In this document: piece by piece, positions 51,549 through 59,853 of the stretch | Layout of the letters: each line of letters opens with the position of its first letter | Numbering within the stretch: the first letter of the stretch is position 1 | Assembly (NCBI GenBank): GCA_964465155.1 | Contig: CAYXIH010000003.1 | Coordinates: 1-64,000 of the forward strand | Direction: 5' to 3' | From: Spiro-02 sp964465155 | GTDB taxonomy: Bacteria > Spirochaetota > Spirochaetia > Sphaerochaetales > Sphaerochaetaceae | Length of the DNA stretch: 64,000 nt | The notes under the pieces: generated by a model | Told to the model about the DNA's origin: nothing | The model's database searches: none | The model's input: the letters and a program-made list of their open reading frames with translations, nothing else | Translations under genes and position numbers: made by a program

Positions 51549-52747
51549 TGTTTGAGAACCTCCTTGCCACCCAACCACATATTGCCCAGAGACTTGCCAG
51601 CGAACTGCACAGCGGCAGCTTTCCCCAGTCGGTGCTGTTCACCGGGCCTGCCTATAGCGGCAGGATGACTGCGGCCATAGAAGTGGCCAGGGTCCTCTCA
51701 TGCCAACAACACGGCGATGCGTTGTGCAATTGCCCCTCTTGCCAGCAATACCGTGAGCTGGAGAATACCAACATGGTGATCGTTTCGGCACGTGACCACC
51801 AGAGCGTGGTCACCACAGCGCTTGCCAACTTCGAGCGCGGGCGCAACCAATCCTCAAGGATTTTCTTGATCAGGAGCATCCGGATCCTGCTGATGCAGTA
51901 CCATGGGGCGCTGATGGAGAGTGCCACCACCAAGACATCCCAGGCATCGTACGAGAGTGCTTCCGAGATCAGCCGGATGCTCATCGAGCTTTCTTCCATG
52001 GATGACGATACAACTGAGGCAGCAGTCAAGAAGCTTGTAGGTTCCCTGCGCACCGCCATTGCCCCGCTGCTGCAGGCCTCGCGCAAGAATACAGCCGTGA
52101 ACATAGGACAGATACGTGCCATCCAGGAGTGGACGACCATGACTTCGATGGAGAAGGTCCCCAGGATTGTGGTCATCGAGGCGTTGGAGCAGTCGACTGA
52201 AGGAGCCCGCAACAGCCTGTTGAAGATGCTGGAGGAACCACCGCAGGATGTCTATTTCATCCTCCTTACCGAAAATCCTGGAAGGATCATGCAGACCATT
52301 CTTTCGCGGGTGCGCAAGTACACATTCCCCCCGATTAGCCCTGCCTCCAAGGATTTGCTGTTGCGCGATGTATTCCATGCGGGGGCAGGGAGCTTCGACT
52401 CCCTGCAGGGCTATTTCCTCAGCGGTGGCGGTGTGAATTGCGCCCAGCTTGAGCAGTTGTGCCGCAATTACCTTGACGGTGCCCTCTCACGGGCCGATTA
52501 TTCATATGATGACCTGATGGCATTTGGGACAGAGGTGGAGAATTCCGGCCAGTTCGCCTTTGTCTGCTCACGCATGATGGATATCCTCTCACAGATGGTC
52601 ACACAGCACTTGGTAGGACCTTCGTTGGCCGGGAGCATGTTGGGTGAGGTAAACTCGATGTTCAACAAGTCGATGGCTTTCAACCAAGGCAGGCGACTGA
52701 CGCTGGAGGTACTCTACCAACACCTGCGGGAGCTGGCGGCACAATGA
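51548..52747 (+). CDS. holB: DNA polymerase III delta-prime-like subunit
   Basis: The 399-residue protein resembles the delta-prime/DnaX clamp-loader family. It has GPAYSGRMTAA where DnaX has a Walker A, without the catalytic lysine, as usual for delta-prime; a zinc-type cluster (CQQHGDALCNCPSC); and NSLLKMLEEPPQDVYFILLTENPGRIMQTILSRVRKYTF, the sensor and arginine-finger region in split form. It assembles with delta and tau in the clamp loader. ATG at 51548 or 51545 may be used; both overlap the cvpA stop. It overlaps ntrB by four bases. Confidence 0.88.
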   Translation: MFENLLATQPHIAQRLASELHSGSFPQSVLFTGPAYSGRMTAAIEVARVLSCQQHGDALCNCPSCQQYRELENTNMVIVSARDHQSVVTTALANFERGRNQSSRIFLIRSIRILLMQYHGALMESATTKTSQASYESASEISRMLIELSSMDDDTTEAAVKKLVGSLRTAIAPLLQASRKNTAVNIGQIRAIQEWTTMTSMEKVPRIVVIEALEQSTEGARNSLLKMLEEPPQDVYFILLTENPGRIMQTILSRVRKYTFPPISPASKDLLLRDVFHAGAGSFDSLQGYFLSGGGVNCAQLEQLCRNYLDGALSRADYSYDDLMAFGTEVENSGQFAFVCSRMMDILSQMVTQHLVGPSLAGSMLGEVNSMFNKSMAFNQGRRLTLEVLYQHLRELAAQ

Positions 52748-53964
52748 GCAAGATGATCAAGCGGGCAGTGGACAAGGTCAACCAGATCGATCCGCTGCAG
52801 ATAGCAAAGATCCTCAAGAAACAGTCGGAAGAGACGGAGTTGTACGAGACGGTACTCGACTCCCTCACCGACGGCATCATCATGACCGACAGCCAGCACA
52901 AGGTTCTCTATTCGAACACAGTCTCGAGAATTCTCCTTCCAATCAAGCGTTTCAAGAACAGCGATGACCTTCCTGTGCAGGACCAGATTGCAGATGAGGA
53001 AGTGGTGGCGTTCCTGCAGGAGTCATTTGCAAGCAGCAACCAACGGGTAGTCCCCGGGGAGTTCGTCTTTGGAAGCGGTGACAACCTGAGAACCGTCAGC
53101 GTCCAGGTTTCCGCCTTCAACGAGGACCGGGAATTTGCACCGCTGAACAAGGCTTCGTATACCCTGATCATTGCCAACGACATCACCGAGCGCAAGAAGG
53201 CGGAGGCACGTCTGAGGCGCAGCGAGAGCCTGGCTTCCCTCACACAGGCTGCAAGCGGCGTTGCCCATGATATCAAGAATCCCTTGGCGTCGATTGGAAT
53301 CCACCTGCAGCTGATGCGCAAGACGTTCGAGCGCAACACCACGTTGACGTTGGACCAGGCTTCCCATTTCCTGGATGTCATGCAGGAGGAAATAGACCGT
53401 CTCAACGGCATTGTGGTGGACTTCCTGTTTGCGGTGCGCCCGATGAACGTCCAGACTCGCCTGTTGAATCTCAATGACCTGATGAAGCAACTATGTGAGT
53501 TCATCCGCCCTGAATACGAAAGCCATGGGATGTTCGTCGCCACTGACTTGCGGACGATCCCCAAGCTGCAGCTCGATGAGAATTTGATCAAGCAGGTGTT
53601 CTTCAACATGGCGACGAACAGCGAGGCTGCCATGCAGCCTGGTGGCAAGCTGACAGTCTCGACGAAGCTTGATGGCAACAACGTCCTGCTGCGCTTCACC
53701 GATACAGGTGAGGGGATGACCCCCCAGACCCTTGCGAAGGTGTTTGAACCGTATTTCACTACGAAGGTGACGGGCACTGGCTTGGGGCTGACGATGGTCT
53801 ACAAGGTGATCAAGGAACATGGTGGTGAGGTGTCTGTGGCCAGCACGGTCGGCCAGGGCACTTGCTTTACCTTCTCCCTGCCAGTACCGGCTGGGCAATG
53901 GCTGAGCCTGGACAAGAATGGAAACAACGACATACGGCTGCAAGCCGAGGAGATAGGCTCATGA
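52744..53964 (+). CDS. NtrB-like cytoplasmic PAS sensor histidine kinase
   Basis: The 406-residue kinase has no membrane helix. It contains an N-terminal helical stretch, a PAS domain (about 35-155), an H-box with His175 in GVAHDIKNPLASI, and the ATPase domain with N, G1 and G2 boxes (FFNMATNSEAAMQPGG; FTDTGEGMTPQTL; TTKVTGTGLGLTMVYKV). It phosphorylates the NtrC-type regulator encoded next, with which it overlaps by four bases. The cytoplasmic PAS suggests it senses an internal signal. Ligand unknown. Confidence 0.92.
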   Translation: MSKMIKRAVDKVNQIDPLQIAKILKKQSEETELYETVLDSLTDGIIMTDSQHKVLYSNTVSRILLPIKRFKNSDDLPVQDQIADEEVVAFLQESFASSNQRVVPGEFVFGSGDNLRTVSVQVSAFNEDREFAPLNKASYTLIIANDITERKKAEARLRRSESLASLTQAASGVAHDIKNPLASIGIHLQLMRKTFERNTTLTLDQASHFLDVMQEEIDRLNGIVVDFLFAVRPMNVQTRLLNLNDLMKQLCEFIRPEYESHGMFVATDLRTIPKLQLDENLIKQVFFNMATNSEAAMQPGGKLTVSTKLDGNNVLLRFTDTGEGMTPQTLAKVFEPYFTTKVTGTGLGLTMVYKVIKEHGGEVSVASTVGQGTCFTFSLPVPAGQWLSLDKNGNNDIRLQAEEIGS

Positions 53965-55322
53965 AACGGACGATACTCGTGGTGGATGACGAGAAGAATA
54001 TCAGGGAAGGCCTTGGCATGGACCTCGATCTCGAGGGGTATTCTGTGATCTTGGCCTCCGATGGCTTGGAAGCCTGGAATATCATCAACAAACAGCAGGT
54101 GGACCTGGTGATCAGCGACATGCGGATGCCTGGTCTTTCTGGTACCGAGTTGCTCAAGAGGATCTATTCATCCTATCCAATGCTTCCTGTGGTGATGCTC
54201 ACTGGCCATGGAACGATCGAGACGGCAGTCGAGGCAATGCGTGACGGGGCGGTGGACTTCCTCACCAAGCCCGTGAACCTTGACCGGCTGAACATGCTTG
54301 TCAAACGTTCCCTTGCCAACCGCGATCTGTATGACCAGCACCAACAGCTCAAGCAGGAGCTGGATGACATGAAGAAGAAGACCAAGGTCGAGCGTATCTT
54401 CGGCAAGAGCCAGAAGGTGATCAAGCTGATGGAACTCGTCCAGCAAGTTGCTCCCTCCAAGGCCTCGGTGCTGATCACAGGGGAAAGCGGGGTGGGCAAG
54501 GAGCTCGTTGCAGATGCAGTGGTGGAGCTCTCGGCACGGGCGGACAAGCCGTTTGTCAAGGTCCATTGTGCCGCATTGTCGGCAGGCCTGCTCGAGAGCG
54601 AGCTCTTTGGGCATGAGAAGGGTTCCTTCACCGGTGCCGTTGCCCAAAAGAAAGGGCGGTTCGAACTTGCCAACGGGGGTACCATCTTCCTGGATGAGAT
54701 CGGGGAGATCGATGCTGCAACACAAGTGAAGCTGCTGCGTGTCCTGCAGGAAAAACAGTTTGAGCGGGTAGGTGGTGAGAATACCATCACCGTGGACGTG
54801 CGCGTGATCAGCGCCACCAACAGGAACCTCCAGGAGGAGATCGCCAACGGCCGGTTCCGTGAAGACCTCTATTACCGGCTCAATGTCGTGCAGCTGGACG
54901 TTCCACCCCTGCGTGAGCGCAAGGATGACATCCCGCTGCTCATCACCGAGTTCCTGGACATGTTCAACAAGGAGAACAACAAGCACATCGAGGGGTTCAG
55001 TCCCCGTGCAAAGAATGCCTTGTACCGATATGATTGGCCGGGCAACATCCGTGAGCTACGCAACAGCATCGAGAGCGCCGTTGCCTTGTGCCGTACCAAT
55101 GTCATTGAGCTGGAGGACTTGCCTCCAGCGGTGGCAAACAGCGAGAACGAGGCTCAGGTCAACTTGCCGGTGGGAATCACACTCGAGCAGGCGGAGAAGG
55201 AATTGATCGTCAACACCATTGCCCATTGCAGCGGGAACAAGTCAAAGGCAGCCGAGGTGCTGGGTATCGGTCGCAAGACCCTCCATAGAAAATTGCAGGA
55301 ATATCAGATTGAACAAGAATGA
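53961..55322 (+). CDS. NtrC-family sigma-54-dependent response regulator
   Basis: The 453-residue protein has a receiver domain with the phosphoacceptor Asp in DLVISDMRMPGLSG near residue 53, a linker helix, an AAA+ domain with Walker A TGESGVGKE, the sigma-54 contact loop GSFTGA, Walker B TIFLDEIGEID, and a C-terminal Fis-type helix-turn-helix (NKSAAEVLGIG-like: KSKAAEVLGIGRKTLHRKL). It activates sigma-54 promoters when phosphorylated by the adjoining kinase. A likely target is the -24/-12 promoter at 58677, in front of a sigma factor gene, by analogy to Borrelia Rrp2. Regulator and promoter are 3.4 kb apart. Confidence 0.93.
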   Translation: MKRTILVVDDEKNIREGLGMDLDLEGYSVILASDGLEAWNIINKQQVDLVISDMRMPGLSGTELLKRIYSSYPMLPVVMLTGHGTIETAVEAMRDGAVDFLTKPVNLDRLNMLVKRSLANRDLYDQHQQLKQELDDMKKKTKVERIFGKSQKVIKLMELVQQVAPSKASVLITGESGVGKELVADAVVELSARADKPFVKVHCAALSAGLLESELFGHEKGSFTGAVAQKKGRFELANGGTIFLDEIGEIDAATQVKLLRVLQEKQFERVGGENTITVDVRVISATNRNLQEEIANGRFREDLYYRLNVVQLDVPPLRERKDDIPLLITEFLDMFNKENNKHIEGFSPRAKNALYRYDWPGNIRELRNSIESAVALCRTNVIELEDLPPAVANSENEAQVNLPVGITLEQAEKELIVNTIAHCSGNKSKAAEVLGIGRKTLHRKLQEYQIEQE

Positions 55323-57417
55323 AGTTTCAGATGTCTTTGAGCACGACGGACCACTGAGCCGTTCGTTCAGCTCGTTCGAATACCGCGAAGGACAGCAGCA
55401 GATGGCATTGCTGGTATCTCAGGCCTATGAACAGCAAGCCATTGCCGCCATTGAGGCAGGAACAGGCATCGGCAAGTCCTTTGCCTACCTGGTCCCTGCC
55501 CTGATGCAGGCCTTGGAGAATCCAGAAGAGCGCACTGTCATCGCAACCGCTACGATCAACTTGCAAAAGCAGTTGTTCGAAAAGGACATCCCCCAGCTGT
55601 TCAAGGCGCTGGGTGTCAGTTGTCCCGTGGCATTGGTGGTGGGGAGGGGAAACTACCTCTGCATCAACCGCCTTGAGGAGTATTTGGAGAACTACCGCCT
55701 CATGGCGATGGACCCCAACTCCGAAGTGGGGATGCTCTCCCATTGGTCACATGAGACACAGACAGGACTGAAGGCAGACCTGCCGTTCAACCTCCCTGCT
55801 AATATATGGGGAGAGATCAATTGTGACCCGGACTTCTGCTCCATGGGGAAATGCCCATACTTCTCCGACTGTTTCCTGATGAAGTCCCGTCGCAAGGCAT
55901 CGGCTGCAAAGATCATCGTCACCAACCACCACATGATGTTCACCGATGCGCGCAAGAGGTTGGATGACGACGTCCCGTTCACCGAGGAATCGATCCTCCC
56001 CGCCTACCAGCATCTGGTCATCGACGAGGCTCACAACATCGAGAAGAATGCCACTGAGTACTTCACCGGGGTATACAGCGGGGAGGAACTACACCGTCAG
56101 CTGTGGTTCCTCAACCATAAGCGTGGGGGACGCTCCAAAAGCCTGCTTGAGGAGTTGGCTCCCTACAATATCGAGCCGGGCTTGGTGGATACCATCCTTG
56201 ACCAGATCAACTTGCTCGAGCAGCAGATCGTTGCATTGGAGCAATACCTCATTTCTTGGCTGAATGGACTCAAGGTCAAATCCCTGTGGGTCAAGGTGGA
56301 ACAACAGTCCTTGTTGAAGGATTTCATCCCCCTGGCACACAATGTCGCGGCGACAGCATCTCGGTTGAACGCCTCCTGCATCCGCTTGATCGAACACAAC
56401 AATGCACCCGAGGAGCTGGACAACCGCATGCATGAGCTGCAAGTCCATGCGCACAGGGTCCAGCTTGCCGCAGATGTGCTCAATGACTTCCAGGATTTCA
56501 GCAAATGGGGTGATGACGTGCATTGGATCAATGTGGAGACGAAGGGGCGCAACAAGGAAGTGCATGCTTCGGTACTCATCAGCCCTTTGTCGATAGCAGA
56601 ACAGCTTCGGCTAGCCATCTACGAGAAACTCTCCACGGTGGTATGCACCTCCGCGACCCTGACATTGGGGGATGATTTTGGATATTGGACTTCCCGTGTC
56701 GGGCTTCCCCCGGCAGGCAAGCGGAAGTTCATCAAGGGGACGTTTGAATCCCCGTTTGACTATGAGCACCGCCTGATGCTCCTCACCCCGGTGGATGCCC
56801 CTGAGTATCTGCGGGCCAAGCAGCAGGAGTTCGTCGACTATGCCGCTGCAACTGTATCGAAATCGGTACAATCTGCCGGTGGTGGTTCACTGGTGCTCTT
56901 TACTTCGTATGAGATGCTCAAGACGGTGAGGAACCTGATAGGGCCCGAACTGCAGAAGCTGGGGTATACCGTCCTGTCGCAGGACAATGGGGAACGCACT
57001 TGGCTGCTGGACCGGTTCAAGAACGAACGGGACAGCATCCTGTTTGCGACCGACAGCTTCTGGGAAGGTGTGGATGCCCCCGGAGACACCCTGCGCCTGG
57101 TCATTATCGTGAAGCTGCCCTTCAGGGTCCCCGACGATCCTGTATTCAAGGCCCGCCAGGAGCTTCTTGAGAAGGAGAACAAGAGTGGGTTCTTCTTTCT
57201 TGCATTGCCTGAGGCAACGATGAAGCTCAAGCAGGGGTTTGGGCGGCTGATGCGCAGCACGATCGACTATGGGGTCGTCATGATCCTCGATTCCCGGGTC
57301 GTCAACAAAGGGTATGGGATGTTCATGCTCAATGCACTGCCACCCAGCTATCATCCGGAAACCGAGACAGGCACGATGTCCGACAAGATTGAGTCGTTCC
57401 TGTTCGCCCGTCACTGA
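55309..57417 (+). CDS. DinG/YoaA-family ATP-dependent DNA helicase
   Basis: DinG-family superfamily-2 helicases unwind 5' to 3' and resolve DNA-RNA hybrids. The 702-residue protein has Walker A EAGTGIGKSFAYLVP near residue 50, an iron-sulfur region with Cys in NYLCINRLEEYL and CDPDFCSMGKCPYFSDC, the DEAH box VIDEAHNIEKNA, SATLTLGDDF, and the final QGFGRLMRS motif VI. Start is TTG at 55309 with AGGA eight bases upstream, overlapping ntrC by 14 bases; an earlier frame start is unsupported. A terminator follows. YoaA rather than DinG proper cannot be excluded. Confidence 0.92.
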   Translation: MNKNEVSDVFEHDGPLSRSFSSFEYREGQQQMALLVSQAYEQQAIAAIEAGTGIGKSFAYLVPALMQALENPEERTVIATATINLQKQLFEKDIPQLFKALGVSCPVALVVGRGNYLCINRLEEYLENYRLMAMDPNSEVGMLSHWSHETQTGLKADLPFNLPANIWGEINCDPDFCSMGKCPYFSDCFLMKSRRKASAAKIIVTNHHMMFTDARKRLDDDVPFTEESILPAYQHLVIDEAHNIEKNATEYFTGVYSGEELHRQLWFLNHKRGGRSKSLLEELAPYNIEPGLVDTILDQINLLEQQIVALEQYLISWLNGLKVKSLWVKVEQQSLLKDFIPLAHNVAATASRLNASCIRLIEHNNAPEELDNRMHELQVHAHRVQLAADVLNDFQDFSKWGDDVHWINVETKGRNKEVHASVLISPLSIAEQLRLAIYEKLSTVVCTSATLTLGDDFGYWTSRVGLPPAGKRKFIKGTFESPFDYEHRLMLLTPVDAPEYLRAKQQEFVDYAAATVSKSVQSAGGGSLVLFTSYEMLKTVRNLIGPELQKLGYTVLSQDNGERTWLLDRFKNERDSILFATDSFWEGVDAPGDTLRLVIIVKLPFRVPDDPVFKARQELLEKENKSGFFFLALPEATMKLKQGFGRLMRSTIDYGVVMILDSRVVNKGYGMFMLNALPPSYHPETETGTMSDKIESFLFARH

Positions 57418-57426
57418 GACATAGCA

Positions 57427-57449
57427 AAGGCCTCCGAAACGGAGGCCTT
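57427..57449. terminator. Bidirectional terminator between dinG-like gene and groES
   Basis: AAGGCCTCCG, loop AAA, CGGAGGCCTT: ten perfect pairs. Short T-rich tails exist on both sides, suited to ending both convergent transcripts. Confidence 0.75.
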
Positions 57450-57468
57450 GCTTGTGTGCCGACGTCGC

Positions 57469-57735
57469 TTACTCGACGATGGCGAGGATGTCTGCTGCTG
57501 CAAGAATCAGGTATTCGACTCCGTCAGCCTTGACACTGGTTCCTGCATACTTGTCATGCAGTACCTTGTCACCGACCTTGACTTTGATGGCTTCGGTGTC
57601 GTCGCCGATTGCAACGACGGTCGCAATCTGTGTCTTTTCCTGTGCGGTTTGGGGAATGAAGATTCCGCTTGCGGTCTTTTCCTGGACCTCTTCCATCTGT
57701 ACGAGAACTCTGTCAGCCAAAGGTTTGATTGTCAT
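57469..57735 (-). CDS. groES: Co-chaperonin GroES
   Basis: GroES caps the GroEL folding chamber. The 88-residue protein has MTIKPLADRVLVQM, the mobile loop EKTASGIFIPQTAQEK with the hydrophobic tripeptide IFI, and the GDDTEAIKVKVGDKVLHDKYAGT region. The ATG at 57735 is chosen because AAGGAG lies seven bases upstream. groEL is not downstream; the gene ends at the terminator shared with dinG. No CIRCE element is seen upstream. Confidence 0.95.
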   Translation of the reverse strand: MTIKPLADRVLVQMEEVQEKTASGIFIPQTAQEKTQIATVVAIGDDTEAIKVKVGDKVLHDKYAGTSVKADGVEYLILAAADILAIVE

Positions 57736-57780
57736 GTCCATGCTCCTTATATCATGCTTGTGCGCTATTGCTCGCAACTG

Positions 57781-57807
57781 GCAGGGAGTGTGTCATATTG
57801 TCCCTGC
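57781..57807. repeat. Inverted repeat in the groES leader
   Basis: GCAGGGA (57781-57787) and TCCCTGC (57801-57807) form a seven-base inverted repeat with a 13-base spacer, between the groES promoter and start codon. It could be an operator or leader hairpin; it does not match CIRCE. Confidence 0.4.
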
Positions 57808-57816
57808 ATGTGCACT

Positions 57817-57845
57817 AATATAGTAAAATCAGTGGAATATGGCAA
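57817..57845 (-). promoter_or_regulatory. Probable sigma-70 promoter of groES
   Basis: On the minus strand TTGCCA (57840-57845) and TATATT (57817-57822) with a 17-base spacer. Confidence 0.65.
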
Positions 57846-57866
57846 GCAACAAGCCTAAAATGGGGC

Positions 57867-57906
57867 TGTGTCATTTTGACCCCTGTGCACTTTTGTCCAA
57901 TCTGTG
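57867..57906. repeat. Left repeat beside the unknown gene
   Basis: TGTGTCATTTTGA (57867-57879) recurs identically at 58530-58542. TTGTCCAATCTGTG (57893-57906) recurs as TTGTCCATCTGTG at 62863-62875. TGTCATTTTGACCC resembles the inverse of the palindrome at 58491-58505. The set looks like the end of a mobile element or its relic. Confidence 0.5.
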
Positions 57907-57991
57907 AAAAAATTGCATTTTTTTAGTTGTCTCCTTGTATACAGGTGAGTATATTCCAATCGAAGATTCAGGACCAACTTGGAGAATAACG

Positions 57992-58489
57992 ATGAATAAC
58001 TTGCACCCAGCCCAACAACAACGGAAAAAACAGCATCAAAAAGACTTGCACAATGCTGATTGGTTCTACCGCATGGGCAAGAGCTTTGCAAAAGCTGGAA
58101 ATATAGAGCATACGCTTCGTTGTTTCAACGATGCGTTCTTCGTTCGCGGACATGAGCCGGATTGCTGTTGCGACAACGAATGGAAAAGGTTCCATGATAT
58201 ACAGTTCTCGATCTACTTGCTGGGAAAGAAGCGCCTGTGCATCAGTCTTCCGGAAGGTGACATGATCCATGATATCATCCACATGAAGTGGCTGGAGATC
58301 CAACAGGACCTGCAGCATAGTCCATTTGGCTTTGCCACCGAGAATACCAGCGAATGGTACAAGACTGTCAAGATTGATTTTCCCTGGGAGCTGTGCGACG
58401 AGGAAATCATGGACATTTCGATGAATTGTGACGATATTGGTGCAAATAGACACGTTGCAAACGGTACATTCGAGATGATCGGGCGGTAA
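57992..58489 (+). CDS. Hypothetical protein between repeats
   Basis: The 165-residue protein is not recognised. It starts with a Gln/Lys-rich segment (QQQRKKQHQKDL), has a TPR-like helix pair (ADWFYRMGKSFAKAG; HTLRCFNDAFFVRG) and a cysteine cluster (EPDCCCDNEW), and ends with an acidic half. No signal peptide or membrane segment is seen. GGAG lies seven bases before the ATG at 57992. It stands alone between groES and the sigma factor gene, bordered by related repeats, which suggests acquisition or mobility. Confidence 0.65.
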   Translation: MNNLHPAQQQRKKQHQKDLHNADWFYRMGKSFAKAGNIEHTLRCFNDAFFVRGHEPDCCCDNEWKRFHDIQFSIYLLGKKRLCISLPEGDMIHDIIHMKWLEIQQDLQHSPFGFATENTSEWYKTVKIDFPWELCDEEIMDISMNCDDIGANRHVANGTFEMIGR

Positions 58490-58490
58490 T

Positions 58491-58542
58491 GGGTCAGAAT
58501 GACCCGTTGTACGGCCAAATTTTGACAAGTGTGTCATTTTGA
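58491..58542. repeat. Right repeat beside the unknown gene
   Basis: GGGTCAGAATGACCC (58491-58505) is a perfect 6-3-6 palindrome starting two bases after the stop codon. CGTTGTACG (58505-58513) is the inverse of CGTACAACG at 62910-62918. TGTGTCATTTTGA (58530-58542) repeats the left-side sequence. Confidence 0.5.
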
Positions 58543-58676
58543 TACTTTTTGAGTCAGTTTGGGGGTGATTCTGACATGAAGAAAACCTTGTCGGAATCAC
58601 CAGAAAAAAGTTTTACATTGCTATCCAGCTGTAAATCAAAGAGATAGCTGAAGCAAGACACATCAATACAATTGTT

Positions 58677-58692
58677 TGGCATGGAAATTGCT
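58677..58692 (+). promoter_or_regulatory. Sigma-54 (-24/-12) promoter of the alternative sigma factor gene
   Basis: TGGCATGGAAATTGCT has GG at 58678-58679 and GC at 58690-58691 with the required offset. It differs from the promoter at 28315 by one base. The transcript would start near 58703, just before AAGGAGG (58711-58717) and the ATG at 58724. Confidence 0.8.
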
Positions 58693-58723
58693 TAGTTGGA
58701 TGTATATCCCAAGGAGGACGTAC

Positions 58724-59602
58724 ATGTCAAACCAGCAGACAATGTTGAACAACGAAAGCTCGAATGATTTCTATGAAGAGGCCAACATCCTCTCCCTCTA
58801 CCTGAAGGAAATCAATCGGATACCCATGATGACCAGGGATGAAGAATTCCGCCTGGCCAAGCTTGCCCAGCGTGGCAGCGAGTTTGCACGCAACCGTATG
58901 GTTGAGGCAAATCTCAGGTTCGTAGTCAACATTGCAAAGAAATACCAGAACCAAGGTCTTCCCCTCATAGACTTGATCAACGAAGGCAATATCGGCCTGA
59001 TGAACGCACTTGAGAAGTTTGATCCGGACAAAGGCTACCACTTCATCTCCTATGCAGTGTGGTGGATTCGTCAGGCCATCCTCAAGGCGATTTGCGAGAA
59101 GAGCCGCACCGTCCGTCTCCCCCTGAACAGGGCCAATGAACTGATGCAGATCCAGAAGGCACAGAAGGAACTGATGCATGAGAACGGAGAGGATCCGAGC
59201 ATGGAGGAGATTGGTGCCCTGACCCAGCTCAACCCCGCACACGTCGCCGACCTCATTGCTATCAGCAAGGAGATGATCAGCTTGGATGCCCCTGTGTACA
59301 GCGACACTGGCAACAGCAACGTTGGCGATTATATTGAAGATGGATCGCAGGATCCCGACGCAGTGCTCATGGATGGCTCGCTCAAGGAAGACATCAATAC
59401 CGTCTTGGCTACTTTGTCTGACAAGGAGCGTGAGATCATCGAGCTGAGATATGGCCTCAACGGCCAGAACCCCATGTCCCTCAAGGAAATTGGCGAGCTC
59501 TACAACTTGACCAAGGAGCGTATCCGTCAGATTGAGAAAAAGGCTCTCGAGCGGATGAAGCACCCGTCTCGCTCCAAGATCTTGGAGAGTTACACCGCTT
59601 AG
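58724..59602 (+). CDS. Sigma-70 family RNA polymerase sigma factor (group 2, RpoS-like)
   Basis: The 292-residue factor has regions 1.2 to 4.2 but no region 1.1: DFYEEANILSLYLKEINRIPMMTRDEEFRLA (1.2, in parts), LIDLINEGNIGLMNALEKFDPDKGYHFISYAVWWIRQAI (2), a region 3 segment, and GLNGQNPMSLKEIGELYNLTKERIRQIEKKALERMK (4). Lack of region 1.1 and small size indicate a group 2 factor rather than the housekeeping one. AAGGAGG precedes the ATG at 58724. A sigma-54 promoter directly upstream indicates that its synthesis depends on RpoN and an activator, as rpoS does in Borrelia. A primary sigma role cannot be fully excluded. Confidence 0.9.
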   Translation: MSNQQTMLNNESSNDFYEEANILSLYLKEINRIPMMTRDEEFRLAKLAQRGSEFARNRMVEANLRFVVNIAKKYQNQGLPLIDLINEGNIGLMNALEKFDPDKGYHFISYAVWWIRQAILKAICEKSRTVRLPLNRANELMQIQKAQKELMHENGEDPSMEEIGALTQLNPAHVADLIAISKEMISLDAPVYSDTGNSNVGDYIEDGSQDPDAVLMDGSLKEDINTVLATLSDKEREIIELRYGLNGQNPMSLKEIGELYNLTKERIRQIEKKALERMKHPSRSKILESYTA

Positions 59603-59626
59603 TATTTGCAGAAATTTGTCCGACGA

Positions 59627-59661
59627 GAAACCGTCTGTCCCACGCAGGCGGTTTCCTTGTA
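59627..59661 (+). terminator. Probable terminator after the sigma factor gene
   Basis: GAAACCGTCTG (59627-59637) and CAGGCGGTTTC (59645-59655) pair with one G-T pair; the tail CTTGTA is only partly T-rich. Confidence 0.55.
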
Positions 59662-59781
59662 TTCTAGGGGTGTAAAAATGAAACAATGTTCCATAACCAC
59701 GAAATAACTATCTTGAGTGAAATAATTTGGATTATATTTCCTTGTTTTCACATTTCTTTGATTCACACCACTTTCTGAACA

Positions 59782-59810
59782 TTGACAGCACCATTGTTTT
59801 TGTCTACATT
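59782..59810 (+). promoter_or_regulatory. Probable sigma-70 promoter of ppdK
   Basis: TTGACA (59782-59787), 17 bases, TACATT (59805-59810). GGAGGGAG and the ATG at 59854 follow. Confidence 0.7.
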
Positions 59811-59853
59811 GCCAACGTCTACTAGCGAGTAAAAATGTAATGGAGGGAGTTCC

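Noticed and set aside
57935..57944. TTGTATACAG, nine of ten bases of the GntR palindrome, upstream of the unknown gene at 57992
   Set aside because: A single imperfect copy far from the locus, expected by chance in AT-rich DNA; no second copy nearby.
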